Source: Sanderia malayensis (Eukaryota > Cnidaria > Scyphozoa > Semaeostomeae > Pelagiidae). From it: a DNA stretch of 64,000 bases. Positions 55,127 through 64,000 of this stretch are shown piece after piece (within the stretch, counting starts at the first letter, position 1; each line of letters starts with the position of its first letter). A program made the position numbers and the translations under genes. The stretch covers positions 94,904 through 158,903 of the forward strand of contig RQOL01000514.1 of assembly GCA_013076295.1 (NCBI GenBank), in the 5' to 3' direction. The notes beneath the pieces were generated by a model that was given only the letters and a program-made list of their open reading frames with translations, was not told the DNA's origin and did not search any database.

Positions 55127-55193
55127 AGGGCTACTCCCACCATATTTTTTTATTCCATTTCTGGGTAGTTTTTGGCGTAAAAACAGGTACTGC
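55127..55193 (+). mobile_element. MITE family 2, second copy, left piece
   Basis: TTAA (55123-55126) followed by AGGGCTACTCCCACCATATT, 67 bp identical or nearly so to the right arm of 33016-34758. It is cut by the copia LTR at 55194 and continues at 60834. Confidence 0.85.
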
Positions 55194-55373
55194 TGTTAGG
55201 CTCATTGCGCGCAGCTAGAGCGGAGCTGAGAGAGACACACCTTTAATCAATAGCATGTTCATTCAAAAAGAAATATTCTGAACTAAGTCTGACAATTTAT
55301 TCTACATAATCATGTGGTCAATCAATCATCGTGTTACTAAATATATAAGCACGTGAATTTTTTTATCAGAGCA
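55194..55373 (-). repeat. Copia 3' LTR
   Basis: In element orientation it starts TGCTCTGATA and ends CCTAACA (TG...CA). It differs from the 5' LTR at about six positions, clustered around ACGTGAATTT versus ACATGAGTTA. Confidence 0.85.
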
Positions 55374-55400
55374 CACATGTCAACACCCCCACTTGCTCTG
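55374..55400 (-). promoter_or_regulatory. Copia polypurine tract
   Basis: Directly upstream of the 3' LTR on the minus strand is AAGTGGGGGTGTTGACATG, the expected purine-rich plus-strand primer. Confidence 0.65.
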
Positions 55401-55465
55401 ATACTACGGAAATACCACTTACTTTCCTATGATAAAAGGTCTTTATCATAGGAAAGTATTTTAGC

Positions 55466-56004
55466 TCAATTAATTGCTCCTTGATTGTCGACGTTAATTA
55501 CAGTGGTTTTAATCATAATACACATATCATTGCATAATTGTTTTAAGAACTTTGCTTCTTGAACAGCATTAGCTAACAAGATATATTTGGCTTCACAAGT
55601 AGATAGGGCTACTGTTTGCTGTTTTAGACTTTTCCAAGAGATTAAAGGACCACTATCCGTCAATTGGAAGTTATAGCCCGTTATGCTATGCCTGTCCTTC
55701 ACAGATGCACCCCAATCTGAATCACAAAACCCTGTCAGTCGTAAGGGTACCTCTGAGTTTTCAAAATTTAGGCCCCTTTCACGTGAACCTTTTAAATATC
55801 TGAGCACATCTTTTGCTCGCTGAGATCTGACTGAGAAGGCTTTGCCATGTTTTGTGAAAGTTTTGTCACAGCATAACAAATGTCGACTCTGGTACCTGTC
55901 ATAACATAGATCAAGCTCCCAACAATTGCTCTATATGATTGTGGGTCATCTAACACACGCGACTTGACTTCGTCACTCTCCTTCTCTATTCCAGGGGTAC
56001 ACGG
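55466..56004 (-). pseudogene. Copia end of reverse transcriptase and RNase H
   Basis: The RT-connection text (DPQSYRAIVGSLIYVMTGTR, VDICYAVTKLSQNMAKPSQ) shifts frame near 55880 into RNase H (LTGFCDSDWGASVKDRHSIT, LISWKSLKQQTVALSTCEAK, VINVDNQGAIN). The catalytic D in CDSDW, E in STCEAKY and D in VDNQG are visible. Protease, integrase and most of RT are absent upstream, replaced by the MULE gene at about 56005. Confidence 0.8.
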
Positions 56005-58930
56005 GGTACAAGAAATGCTTACAAGGATACGCAGATTGCATCCAGCTATAGCATGAACAACTGGGCATTGTGTTTTCATCACCAAAGAACAGATTATACT
56101 CATGTTCCAATGAGCTTCGGGAAAGGATTTTAACGGTAAATTCTCCATGAACTGTCATTACTAGATACGATTCGTTGATACCCTCTGCAAGATCTTTCTT
56201 CTGCATACAATGCTTCACTAAATCAGATGGTCGATTCTTTAAAAATTCTACAACGCTGCTGCTGTATAATCAGTACGAAGAGCTCATCTTGATGTTAGCA
56301 TCGCAATATCTACAGAATAAGAAGGAAATAAGAGATGCCAATAATTGGAAATAGGCAGCATGGTTATGAAATGGAATGACAATAACAGTGGCAATGGTAT
56401 TGAAAACATTTATTTATTAAAACACATTTATGTACTTACTTTTCATATTTATCAACCAGAAGTTGATCAACCAGGATTGTGAGCATGCCTGTCAGTGACG
56501 TCATTGAGTGCCTTTGCAAATATTGATATTTTAGAGACTCATCCTGACGTTCAATATCATTGTTGGTGTTACAGCTTACCAATAACCTCTGTTGCCTATA
56601 TTCTTGCACCCATCTCTAAGAAAACAACTGCATTTATGAGACATACATTTGAGACATAGACATTTGGAATTAAAACAGGGTAAAATATCAAATTAATGCA
56701 AATGTTAATTAACTGCACTGTAACACTAACTGCGAAATGTGCGTAAGGACGAATTTAATTAATTTAATAGGACAGTTTCTATTCTATATTACTTACATGT
56801 ATTATGTTCAGCCAATAGTTTTCGAGATATTTTACAAGTCGTCGCAGCATAGCAAGAATTTCCTTCCTGACTTTCGCACACACATTTGATGTTGTTCGCA
56901 GCCATCGCTCCCAAGCTTGTTCTCGATGAAAGTCACATATGAAAGTTGTGCAACCTGTAATAGATAGTTATTCTTTATTTTAATAATTACTATCTAAAAT
57001 CTTAACTTCCTTATTTTAGAAAAAAGACTAAGGATGCAATGAAATTTTGATTGACAATACCTGGGAGACCGACTTTGTAGCTGAAATTTCTTCTGTGGAG
57101 TAATCAGTCATGAAATATTTGGGTTGAAATTCTGTATTCCATTGCTTGATGACTTCTAGTCCTTTGGTGATACTTTCTGTTGACTCTGATTCGCAAACGA
57201 AGGCTGCAACCACTTGGTGGTCAACGTTTGTTTTTACCACCAGGAAAAATAGCGGCAAAGCATAACAAGTTGTACGGTATGTCGCATCCAAGAGAATAAG
57301 CTCGTCACCATATCTTTCAAGTAAACGGCGCTGCCAGTTTGTCTTATACACAAAAAGAAGACAGTCACGCTTGTGTCCAAAGATTTCATCCAAAGAATCA
57401 TCTGAATCATAATCATCCGAATCGCTGTCGCCACGTGTTGACTGGCTTGCACCATTTTGTGTTGCTTTTGGACGAAAAAAGATTCGCACAGATTTGTGTT
57501 CTCTTCTCCATTGTTCAACTTTGGCTGTGAGGCATTCCAGATCTCTCATGGAATAGCTGAGGGTTTTTTTTACTTGAACAATGTGACTTCTGATAATCTT
57601 AGGGCGTGGAAAATATCTTCTATTGTTTTTATCCGGTTGAGAACCTTTGGCAAACATGTCGTTGGTCACAAATATCCTCCAGTGTCTTCGCATTTCATTA
57701 ACATTACACACTCCCTCTTTCACAAGTTCTTCGATTTTTTTAGCCAGCACTGGGTCTATTTCTTGAGATATTCCTGCGAACTAAAAATCATAACCTATGT
57801 TCAGACTACAGTACATCGCTAAATTACACAGCACAGGAACATTTCAGTAATTTACGAATGTCCGAACAGCTGTCCAAAATGGTATTAAAATGTGTGTTGC
57901 TTTCAGCGCAATATGAATAAAGCTTGTACTGCAAATAATAGCAATAATTCAATATTGTTATACGCCTAGGCTTTTTTCTATCCATTCACTTTGTAATGCT
58001 AAATTGGATCTATTATCTTTACTTACAGTTCCCATTACATGATTTTGATGACTATCTTTGTCTGGTATTACTATAACAAACTTTGTCACTTTCACGATTT
58101 CAGCGTTTTTTCCCAAGCGACTTTTGGGTTCTTAAATGCTTCTTTGCGCCTCCACTGCGTATTCTGAGTTATCTGACAAACAATATGTTGCTATCATCAT
58201 CACAACAAATTGACTTCTTGTAAAATTGTAACGTGGTTTCAATCAGTACGGACAACTCACCTGAAAATCAGAAAATTGTACAATTTCCTTCAAAATGATT
58301 TGTGATGGACATTCAAATTTCTTCATGTTTTGTATCATAGTGTATTTTCGCTTAAACACGTGATCGTGACCCTTTTATAGAGCAGGAGAATATATTAATA
58401 AATAAAGTAGCAAGCTGTATTATGCCGCATTGAAGCCTGTATTCACCAAAGATAACTAACTTAAATATAAGAAAAAACTCACATCCTTGGACAATTTTTG
58501 CACCTTTCGCTTATGTTTGAAATTACATTGTCTGTCTTTTCCGTGTTGACACTCAAGCTTTTTCACACCCACAATGAAGAAAGGGATACAATCGAATGGG
58601 ATGTTCTCAGTCTTCCATTGCACCGTGTTTCTTTTTCGTGATATCTGAATTGCAGAAAGATATACTGGCGTAACATTATGATAAGGGTGGAAGAAAAGTG
58701 TTACAACTTCCAAAAGCTGTAAATGTTTGTCTTCTTGTTATTTGTGCTTCGTTTAACTTTTGCAAAAAATGTAAAATTAAATTTAAACAGCTACCAGTTT
58801 TTCCAAAGTTTTTAGTAGACCAATACATTGTGTAACGCAGAGTGAACTCCAATTCATGTTTCTTCACTATGGATAGAGCTTCTTCCAACGTGTTGGCCAT
58901 ATGAATTGGTTTTTGAATGTTCCAATTTTT
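56005..58930 (-). pseudogene. MULE-type transposase gene, multi-exon, fused into copia
   Basis: Exons by splice sites: 58930-58795 (WNIQKPIHMANTLEEALSIV), 58716-58483 (FDCIPFFIVGVKKLECQHGK), about 58374-58261 (KKFECPSQIILKEIVQFSDF), about 58100-58029, 57775-about 57061 (MULE core), 56954-56797, 56615-56440 and about 56310-56005. Core: D in LILLDATYRTTCYALPLFF, D in KYFMTDYSTEEISAT, then FICDFHREQAWERW. The last exon has one TGA (CGA-type change) near 56270 and a SWIM finger (CSCYSWMQSAYPCKH), after which copia begins. The upstream start is unclear. MULE/SWIM proteins of this type occur in many invertebrates and may be domesticated or mobile. Confidence 0.7.
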
Positions 58931-59039
58931 CTGCAAATGAGTAAGTACATTAACCTTATATGAAATTGATTTTACCTCTGGTATGAAATGGTATTGAAAA
59001 TTGCATACAGTTTTAAGAATCAAGCAAGCTAAGCACAAA

Positions 59040-59839
59040 CTTTACCTGTAGTCATCATATCGAGTTCTTTTACTGAATTCTTTCATTCAGCATGTCACAG
59101 ACCCAGAGAGCCAAACGACAGAAATAAATAAACTACGCAAATGTCACGAACACAAGGCATCGTATAACTAAAAAATAGAAACAGATTTTAGCTTTCCAGT
59201 ATCTTTATTTTCTGCATTGACCCGATCCTAAATCTTGATCTCACTGACTGACTTCTACTAAAAACTGAGTTACAATTATACCAAATCTAGATCTAAAATT
59301 AAACATACATGAACGTAAGTCTACACGAGTGATAGCAGTTCAAAGGAAGGGAGAGTCCAATTAATTACTTACCCCCAACGCAAAATTACACGAAAAAGCA
59401 AATAAAATATGACTAAAACAGATAACTGGGATTACAACACTACTGAGCAAATACAGCACCTTCATGACGGACACTAACGGGGATACCTTTCAGCCACGAA
59501 TGACGCAGGGGCATTCCCGCTAATGATTTGCGAAAAAACCTAACTAAATGAATGAAAATAGGAACTGACTGAATGGGCCTAATTATAACGAAACTGTGAC
59601 ACCAATGATTAAACTACAACGTGGGCAACGGATTGAGTAACCTATGAAAAGGCCTAAACAATGCTGGGAAAACATTCTGTACAGGCCTAATCAACAATCC
59701 TACTACAAGTAACCAAGTCTTTAGGGACGTAATAAGCTAAGCTATAGAAACAAGAGAATGTGTCTTTATGTAAAAAGCCAGAACAATTGCATTGGATGCT
59801 CCTGTGTGGTGGAAATGCAAGCAGCTGTTCGGATGTAAG
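59040..59839. other. Non-coding stretch between the MULE exons and copia gag
   Basis: About 800 bp with no recognisable frame; neither copia pol nor further MULE exons. It may be the 5' flank of the captured MULE gene. Confidence 0.45.
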
Positions 59840-60653
59840 TTATCGGATGAACAACCAAAGCAAGTTTTCGTTTTTGTTCCCGATTTTGGTATCCGAGAAT
59901 TTACCTACTTTGGACCGTTGATATCTTTCATCTACCTTGTGTATAGGGCTTCTGCACTTTGAACACCATTTAGTGACTTTCTTGACTGCAGTCCTGCTCT
60001 GGCAATTTCTGCTCATGTGTCCCTTTTGACAGCATTTAAAACAGTTTCCTTGAAACTTTTGCCTTATTAGCATGATGTTATCACCGCTGTTTGAGGTTCT
60101 ATTCAACTTCAACTTCTTTCCGTTTCTCCGAAGTTGCGGAGGGCTGTCTTGAACTCTGAAAACTCCATTTGCTTTTCCCTCTGTGTTACAACTGTTGCAA
60201 AGGTTTTGTAGCTATCGGGTAAGCCTTTCAACACCATTGCTATTAGCAAACCATTGCTTACAATTTCTTCTGCTGTTTTTAGGGCGGTTGCTGTCTTTTC
60301 AGCTCGCAGAGTGTAGTCTGTCGTGGACTCATTCATCTGCAATGAAGTTAACTCTGTATACATTGCAATCACTTTTGGTTTCCCCTTTCCTTGGTAGTGT
60401 TCTCTCAGCAAGGCCAATGCCTTTCGTCCATCGTCCTTTGCTTCACGGATTATTATGGCCAAACTTCTGTCGTCCAAGCACTGAACCAGCTCTGCAAATG
60501 CGTTTGCATTCAATCCTGCATCTGGGGCATCTTCACTCGGGATGATTACCTTATGTAGTTTTCGTAGACGTAAATACCCAAGAAATTTTACTTCCCACAA
60601 CTCGTACTTTGTCTCGTCTCCATCGAACATGAGCGTTCTACTGGGCCCGTAAA
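59840..60653 (-). pseudogene. Copia gag with zinc knuckle
   Basis: The frame is open from the LTR/PBS junction; the likely start is the Met in TLMFDGDETKYELWEVKFLG. It continues through ALALLREHYQGKGKPKVIAM, TTDYTLRAEKTATALKTAEE and LKGLPDSYKTF, typical of copia gag. After a one-base frame change near 60110 comes the CCHC knuckle CFKCCQKGHMSRNC and a second Cys pair (WCSKCRSP). The knuckle binds genomic RNA. The frame stops at 59840, where protease should follow. Confidence 0.75.
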
Positions 60654-60654
60654 C
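60640..60654 (-). promoter_or_regulatory. Copia primer-binding site, internal tRNA-iMet type
   Basis: Immediately after the 5' LTR, minus strand GTTTACGGGCCCAG. Drosophila copia uses GTTATGGGCCCAG-like sequence complementary to the anticodon arm of initiator tRNA-Met, a half-tRNA primer. The present site matches with small changes. Confidence 0.65.
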
Positions 60655-60833
60655 TGTTAGGTTCATTGCGCGCAGCTAGAGCGGAGCTGAGAGAGACACA
60701 CCTTTAATCAATAGCATGTTCATTCAAAAAGAAATATTCTGAACTAAGTCTGACAATTTATTCTACATAATCATGTGGTCAATCAATCATCGTGTTACTA
60801 AATATATAAGCACATGAGTTATGTATCAGAGCA
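60655..60833 (-). repeat. Copia 5' LTR
   Basis: Element orientation TGCTCTGATACATAACTCAT ... GAACCTAACA. It adjoins the primer-binding site inside and MITE sequence (CCCTTTTTACGCC) outside. Confidence 0.85.
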
Positions 60834-61248
60834 CCCTTTTTACGCCTCCAAACATGCACATTCCAGAAAAAAGTCGGGAAAAAAGAAAACTGGGGCAAGG
60901 CCGGTGTGACGTAGATGCCAGAACACAGGAAATTTACTTTATTGTGTTCAGTACCAAAGCTCGCACGAAAGTGTTTTGCATATCTATAGTCAAAACCAAG
61001 TCGTATTTAAAAAATTAAACCGTGTCACACACTAGTTCAGAATCTAAGGGATCTGTTGATGCCTCGTTTATCATAAAAGGCGTAAGTTTTTCACAAAAGT
61101 GAAGATGATTTGCTCACGCTCATGCTGCAAGCCAGCATGTTTGTCGACCTCAACGTCACAGTCTCGACTCGAGCGAGCTTCACATACAGTCTTCAGTGGT
61201 GCGGGATGGCTTTAAACAACAACAATATGAATTCAAAATCTATTCGAT
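60834..61248 (+). mobile_element. MITE family 2, second copy, right piece
   Basis: Matches, inverted, about 34240-34660 of the first copy (ACGCCTCCAAACATGCACA, CTGGGGCAAGGCCGGTGTGA, CATCAACAGATCC-type block). It ends abruptly at TATTCGATT, where TTAA followed by AGGGGAACTGAAACC begins another sequence. Confidence 0.8.
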
Positions 61249-62600
61249 TAAAGGGGAACTGAAACCATTTTTGAACTTTTCATAACCTGAAAGAGGGTAT
61301 TGAGTTATCCCGAAATCTGAAGTTTTTCAAAAATTGGAGCTATATTTAGTGAGATACGAGGGCAAACGTGACGAAATTTTTTCAGCCAAAAAGTGGCACC
61401 CGGAAGGGTTCTTTAATCGGCCTCGTTCTGAGTTTTGTGACGTCGAATTATGTACGGAAGTGATTTTAACGCACTGACCTTTCTAATGTATTGGGCATCC
61501 ATATGGACTAAAAACGAATTAAAATTTCAAATAAAATGATCATATAGAAATTTATATATGTGTGAACCATAATAATTATGTAAAGACATTCCTTTCACAA
61601 ATTGGTTGTCCAAAACAAGGTTTCAATCATGTGAAAAAAATAACAGCATTCACATTTTTCAAGTAAATTTCTGCATAAAATTGCCCAAAAACTTCACCTC
61701 ATAATTGCCAGATGAGGCTACTTATGCGTTATTTCTATTTAGAAATATTTTTTCACTATTACCTATTATTGAAAAATATTCCTAAATTTTTGAAAACAGC
61801 ACCCATCCAAATCAGCATGTACAATACGATGACATTCACACATTTATCTATTTTCTGGTAACATTGTGCATAATTGTTTATAAGAAAGTTTTCTTCAGCC
61901 CAGCTTTCAGACTTGCTATATTTTTCCAAAAACCCTCAATGCAATAACATATGTACAAAGAACATAACAGAAAGACAACAAATTATCTCAAAATATATAT
62001 ATATATAGCCATGATATTAATATGACAGTAACTACATATATTGAACTAGAGATCTGTAAAGTCTCTTAGGATTTAAAGATCCACCCCTGATCTTTCTAAA
62101 CTTTTTGAAGAACCAAGCGTAACTTTCTTACAAAATAAAAAACATATTTATACTATGAAAAGAATACATTGGGTAGTTTTAGTTGAGTGTTTAATGCAGA
62201 AAGGTTGACCATTTGAAGGTTGGAAATCATGCATAAGGCTAAAACCCTTGGTGGGCTAAGCTGTGTGGCTGGAGCACCAGGTAATATAAGAGCTGTATCA
62301 ATAATAGTCATATATATGGAATTAGCATGCACTAAATTATAAACAATCTAAATTAATCTAAACGTGGACTGCTTTCGCCAAGAAAAAAGATTAAATTTTA
62401 ACTCAGGCACTTATGTGGATCCTGCACTCTGCTCCAAACACTTTGAAGCTTATCACAGGTCACTTGGGGGAACAGCAAAACACGAGAGAGCTCCATTTTG
62501 ACTCTCTGCACCTACTTGCACTTGCCACATACACACTTGCACTGGCAAAAAAAAGGAACACATAATTACATAGTTTTAGTTTGTATGTAGGGCAGTATTG
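61249..62600. other. Possible third TTAA-type element start, then AT-rich DNA
   Basis: TTAA then AGGGGAACTGAAACCATTTT interrupts the MITE; the 200 bp that follow resemble the inner arm style of the other MITEs. The matching right end was not found before 64000. The rest of the stretch is AT-rich with no gene. Confidence 0.35.
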
Positions 62601-62616
62601 AACTACAGATTTGTTT

Positions 62617-62877
62617 TTACATGTAAACTCGCCATGATTTAACTTCTACTGTGTTTGTAACGATCTCGCAGCACAGCAGTACAACAAGAGTTAGGCCATC
62701 GTGATCTTTCACAACATCTTCTTCATTACTCGTATCATAGCTGTCTGCCAAAGACTCAAACTGATATGGTTCTACATCTCCAACATAAAGACATACTTCC
62801 TTTTTCAGATGATAATTTATTGGATACCAAAAAGCTACTATTATCTTACTCTTTAACCAAACTTCTGAAACGCACAT
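62617..62877 (-). pseudogene. Short remnant with GDVEPYQFES motif
   Basis: 86 codons with YVGDVEPYQFESLADSYDTS followed by acidic residues. The EPYQFE text with an acidic tail resembles the start of P2X7-like/zinc-finger TE-associated proteins I recall from cnidarians. The remaining translation is unremarkable. Weak call. Confidence 0.25.
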
Positions 62878-63338
62878 AAGCGCAACGTGAGGTTCTCAAG
62901 TAAAACAAAATCCAGCTTGTACATCTTTCGACATCACGACCAATTTCCGCAATCTCAAAATTGGCTGAAGAAATTTGCTCAATTTTGGCACTTTGACGCC
63001 GATTTATTCCCACTTGCGGGTTTCAAAAAATTGAAAAAAGTATGATTTGACCTTTTTTCAATAAGTTCTAACGATAAATCAAAAAAAGGCTGAAAGGTAA
63101 CTTCGTTTTTGCCAAAAATCATTCAATTACGAGTCATAGGCAGTTGAAATACGAATTTCAAGATTTTCACAGAGTTTAAGCGAGAGCCACCGCGAGCTTG
63201 TGATTTCACAAATACCATGTTGTCTCGGCCACGACGGTCAAAACACAAGGAAAAGGCACTTCGATATTTTTATTCTGGCTTTAGAAGTCATTTCTGTGTT
63301 TAACCAGCTAGGAAATAGGTTTATAACTAATAAGAAAT

Positions 63339-63560
63339 GTCTGAAGACTTATGTCACGACTTTGAATATCCGGATATTGTCGAGGGTGAAGGGATTCAGC
63401 CATTTTCAGGTTTGAGCCAAATCCTAAGGCAGTAACGGCAGTAAGTGAGTCTGATGACGATTGGGTGAATGATCATGAAGATGATGATAACATCGAAAGG
63501 ATTACAAATACAGATTGGCGGGACATTTTTGTGTATATTTGCTGTTTCTTTGAACCAAAT
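63339..63560 (+). pseudogene. Start of a P2X7-like C-terminal-domain protein, broken
   Basis: ATG 63339 reads MSEDLCHDFEYPDIVEGEGI then QPF; after a small frame change it continues FRFEPNPKAVTAVSESDDDW, then acidic residues and NTDW. Related invertebrate genes continue NTDWCxCGxC...; here the match ends at NTDW, so the zinc-binding part is missing or in another exon. It would be a nucleic-acid-associated or TE-related protein of unknown role. Confidence 0.35.
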
Positions 63561-63629
63561 CTTTCATTATTCTGTCTTGAATTGCTCGTCATAAATCTCA
63601 GATGACACTTCCTCTTCGGCAATGAAAAG

Positions 63630-63839
63630 TCAAATCAACTGTGGAATGGGAATGGCATCTGGCTTCAATGCAAGCTTGAATTTCACTCCTGTCATCTTCA
63701 TCAAGTGTGAATTTCTTTGGAAATATGTTTCCTTGAAGTGACTTTCGCACAGCTTGTAAGAAGATTCGAACAATTTTGTAAGAAGAAAACAGGAAAAGTG
63801 CTTTTCCAGTGCTACTTCAGTTATAGGCAGAACATACAA
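63630..63839 (-). pseudogene. THAP zinc-finger fragment
   Basis: Reads SSYKLCESHFKETYFQRNSH and LALKPDAIPIPQ, the C-terminal half of a THAP domain (CxxHF and the AVPTIF-like end). No transposase follows within the window. Likely a transposase or THAP-gene remnant. Confidence 0.5.
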
Positions 63840-64000
63840 CCACTAGGGGTCATCACTCGCTTCGCTCGTTCGCCCCAGCCCGTCAAGTAAAAAAAGCTTA
63901 ATCTGGTTGGCGCGCTTCGCGCGCTGCATTCGCTCGCGCTCATGCCCATCGCAGATTGTTATTGTTGTTGAGATTAGTTAACTGGTTGGTACGAATGCGC
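63840..64000. repeat. CpG-rich palindromic stretch at the window end
   Basis: Contains CGCTTCGCTCGTTCGCC and GCGCGCTTCGCGCGC, unusual in this AT-rich DNA. Probably the edge of another repeat; too short to classify. Confidence 0.4.

Larger units (their letters stand above)
55194..60833 (-). mobile_element. Ty1/copia retrotransposon with most of pol replaced
   Basis: Two ~180-bp LTRs (55194-55373 and 60655-60833), about 97% identical by eye, bound gag and zinc knuckle (60653-59840), a MULE-type gene (58930-56005) and copia RT-end plus RNase H (56004-55466), all on the minus strand. A copia-type primer-binding site and a G-rich polypurine tract adjoin the LTRs. The flanks do not match each other: against the intact MITE, about 38 bp are missing at the insertion site and no 5-bp duplication is seen. 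Confidence 0.8.

Noticed and set aside
63890..63960. Possible tRNA gene in the CpG-rich terminal stretch
   Set aside because: No A/B box pair or cloverleaf can be drawn; it looks like a palindromic repeat edge.

Overview
The window is eukaryotic and almost certainly animal. It has spliced genes with GT-AG introns, AT-rich DNA (roughly 62-65% A+T by eye), and layers of transposable elements (TEs) of families typical of marine invertebrates. My best guess is a cnidarian such as a coral or sea anemone. That rests on recalled resemblance of the Harbinger/Myb-like, MULE, Helitron and ISL2EU-like proteins, not on a search. I see no operon structure, tRNA, rRNA or CRISPR. I see no confident single-copy host gene; the best candidates are a Ulp1-type protease gene and a HECT-domain gene, and both carry TE insertions.

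Layout. 1-4.3 kb: ISL2EU-like transposon copy A, with a THAP/DDE transposase (+) and a SWIM-YqaJ-PHD-Ulp1 accessory gene (-), both frame-broken. 4.3-8.9 kb: a decayed DDE/integrase-like gene carrying a TTAA-flanked MITE. 8.9-11.8 kb: non-coding, with a dispersed repeat and two tandem repeats. 11.8-17.2 kb: last three exons of a Ulp1-like protease gene whose final intron holds a DIRS retrotransposon. 17.5-20.8 kb: a HECT-like gene split by a foldback element with ~0.9-kb inverted arms. 21.1-21.7 kb: Harbinger transposase remnant. 23-37.3 kb: a Helitron on the minus strand (peptidase, HUH Rep, Pif1 helicase, RPA-like protein), interrupted by ISL2EU-like copy B (26008-30883), a TTAA-flanked MITE (33016-34758) and a 737-bp insertion. 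37.6-39.6 kb: an integrase-like exon and a Polinton-type fragment with chromodomain integrase. 40-41.1 kb: inverted copy of the 10-kb repeat. 41.2-45.4 kb: Penelope-like fragments with two hammerhead ribozyme motifs around ISL2EU-like copy C. 45.4-55.1 kb: a Harbinger transposon (Myb-like gene + transposase) whose transposase holds a 6.1-kb element encoding an XPG/FEN1-like nuclease. 55.1-61.2 kb: a MITE interrupted by a Ty1/copia element (LTRs, tRNA-iMet-type primer site, gag, RNase H) whose pol is largely replaced by a multi-exon MULE-type transposase gene. 61.2-64 kb: mostly non-coding with small transposase-type remnants.

How it fits together. Four insertions can be placed to the base because removing the element plus one copy of its target duplication rejoins an interrupted reading frame: ISL2EU-like B into the Helitron helicase (AT), a MITE into the Helitron Rep (TTAA), the foldback element into the HECT-like gene (TAC), and the 6.1-kb element into Harbinger (7 bp, one mismatch). 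Two unrelated-looking elements (17975-20410 and 48294-54417) encode the same XPG/FEN1-like nuclease module. They are the best candidates here for an under-described system; the Academ superfamily, some of whose members I recall carrying XPG nucleases, is a possible home.
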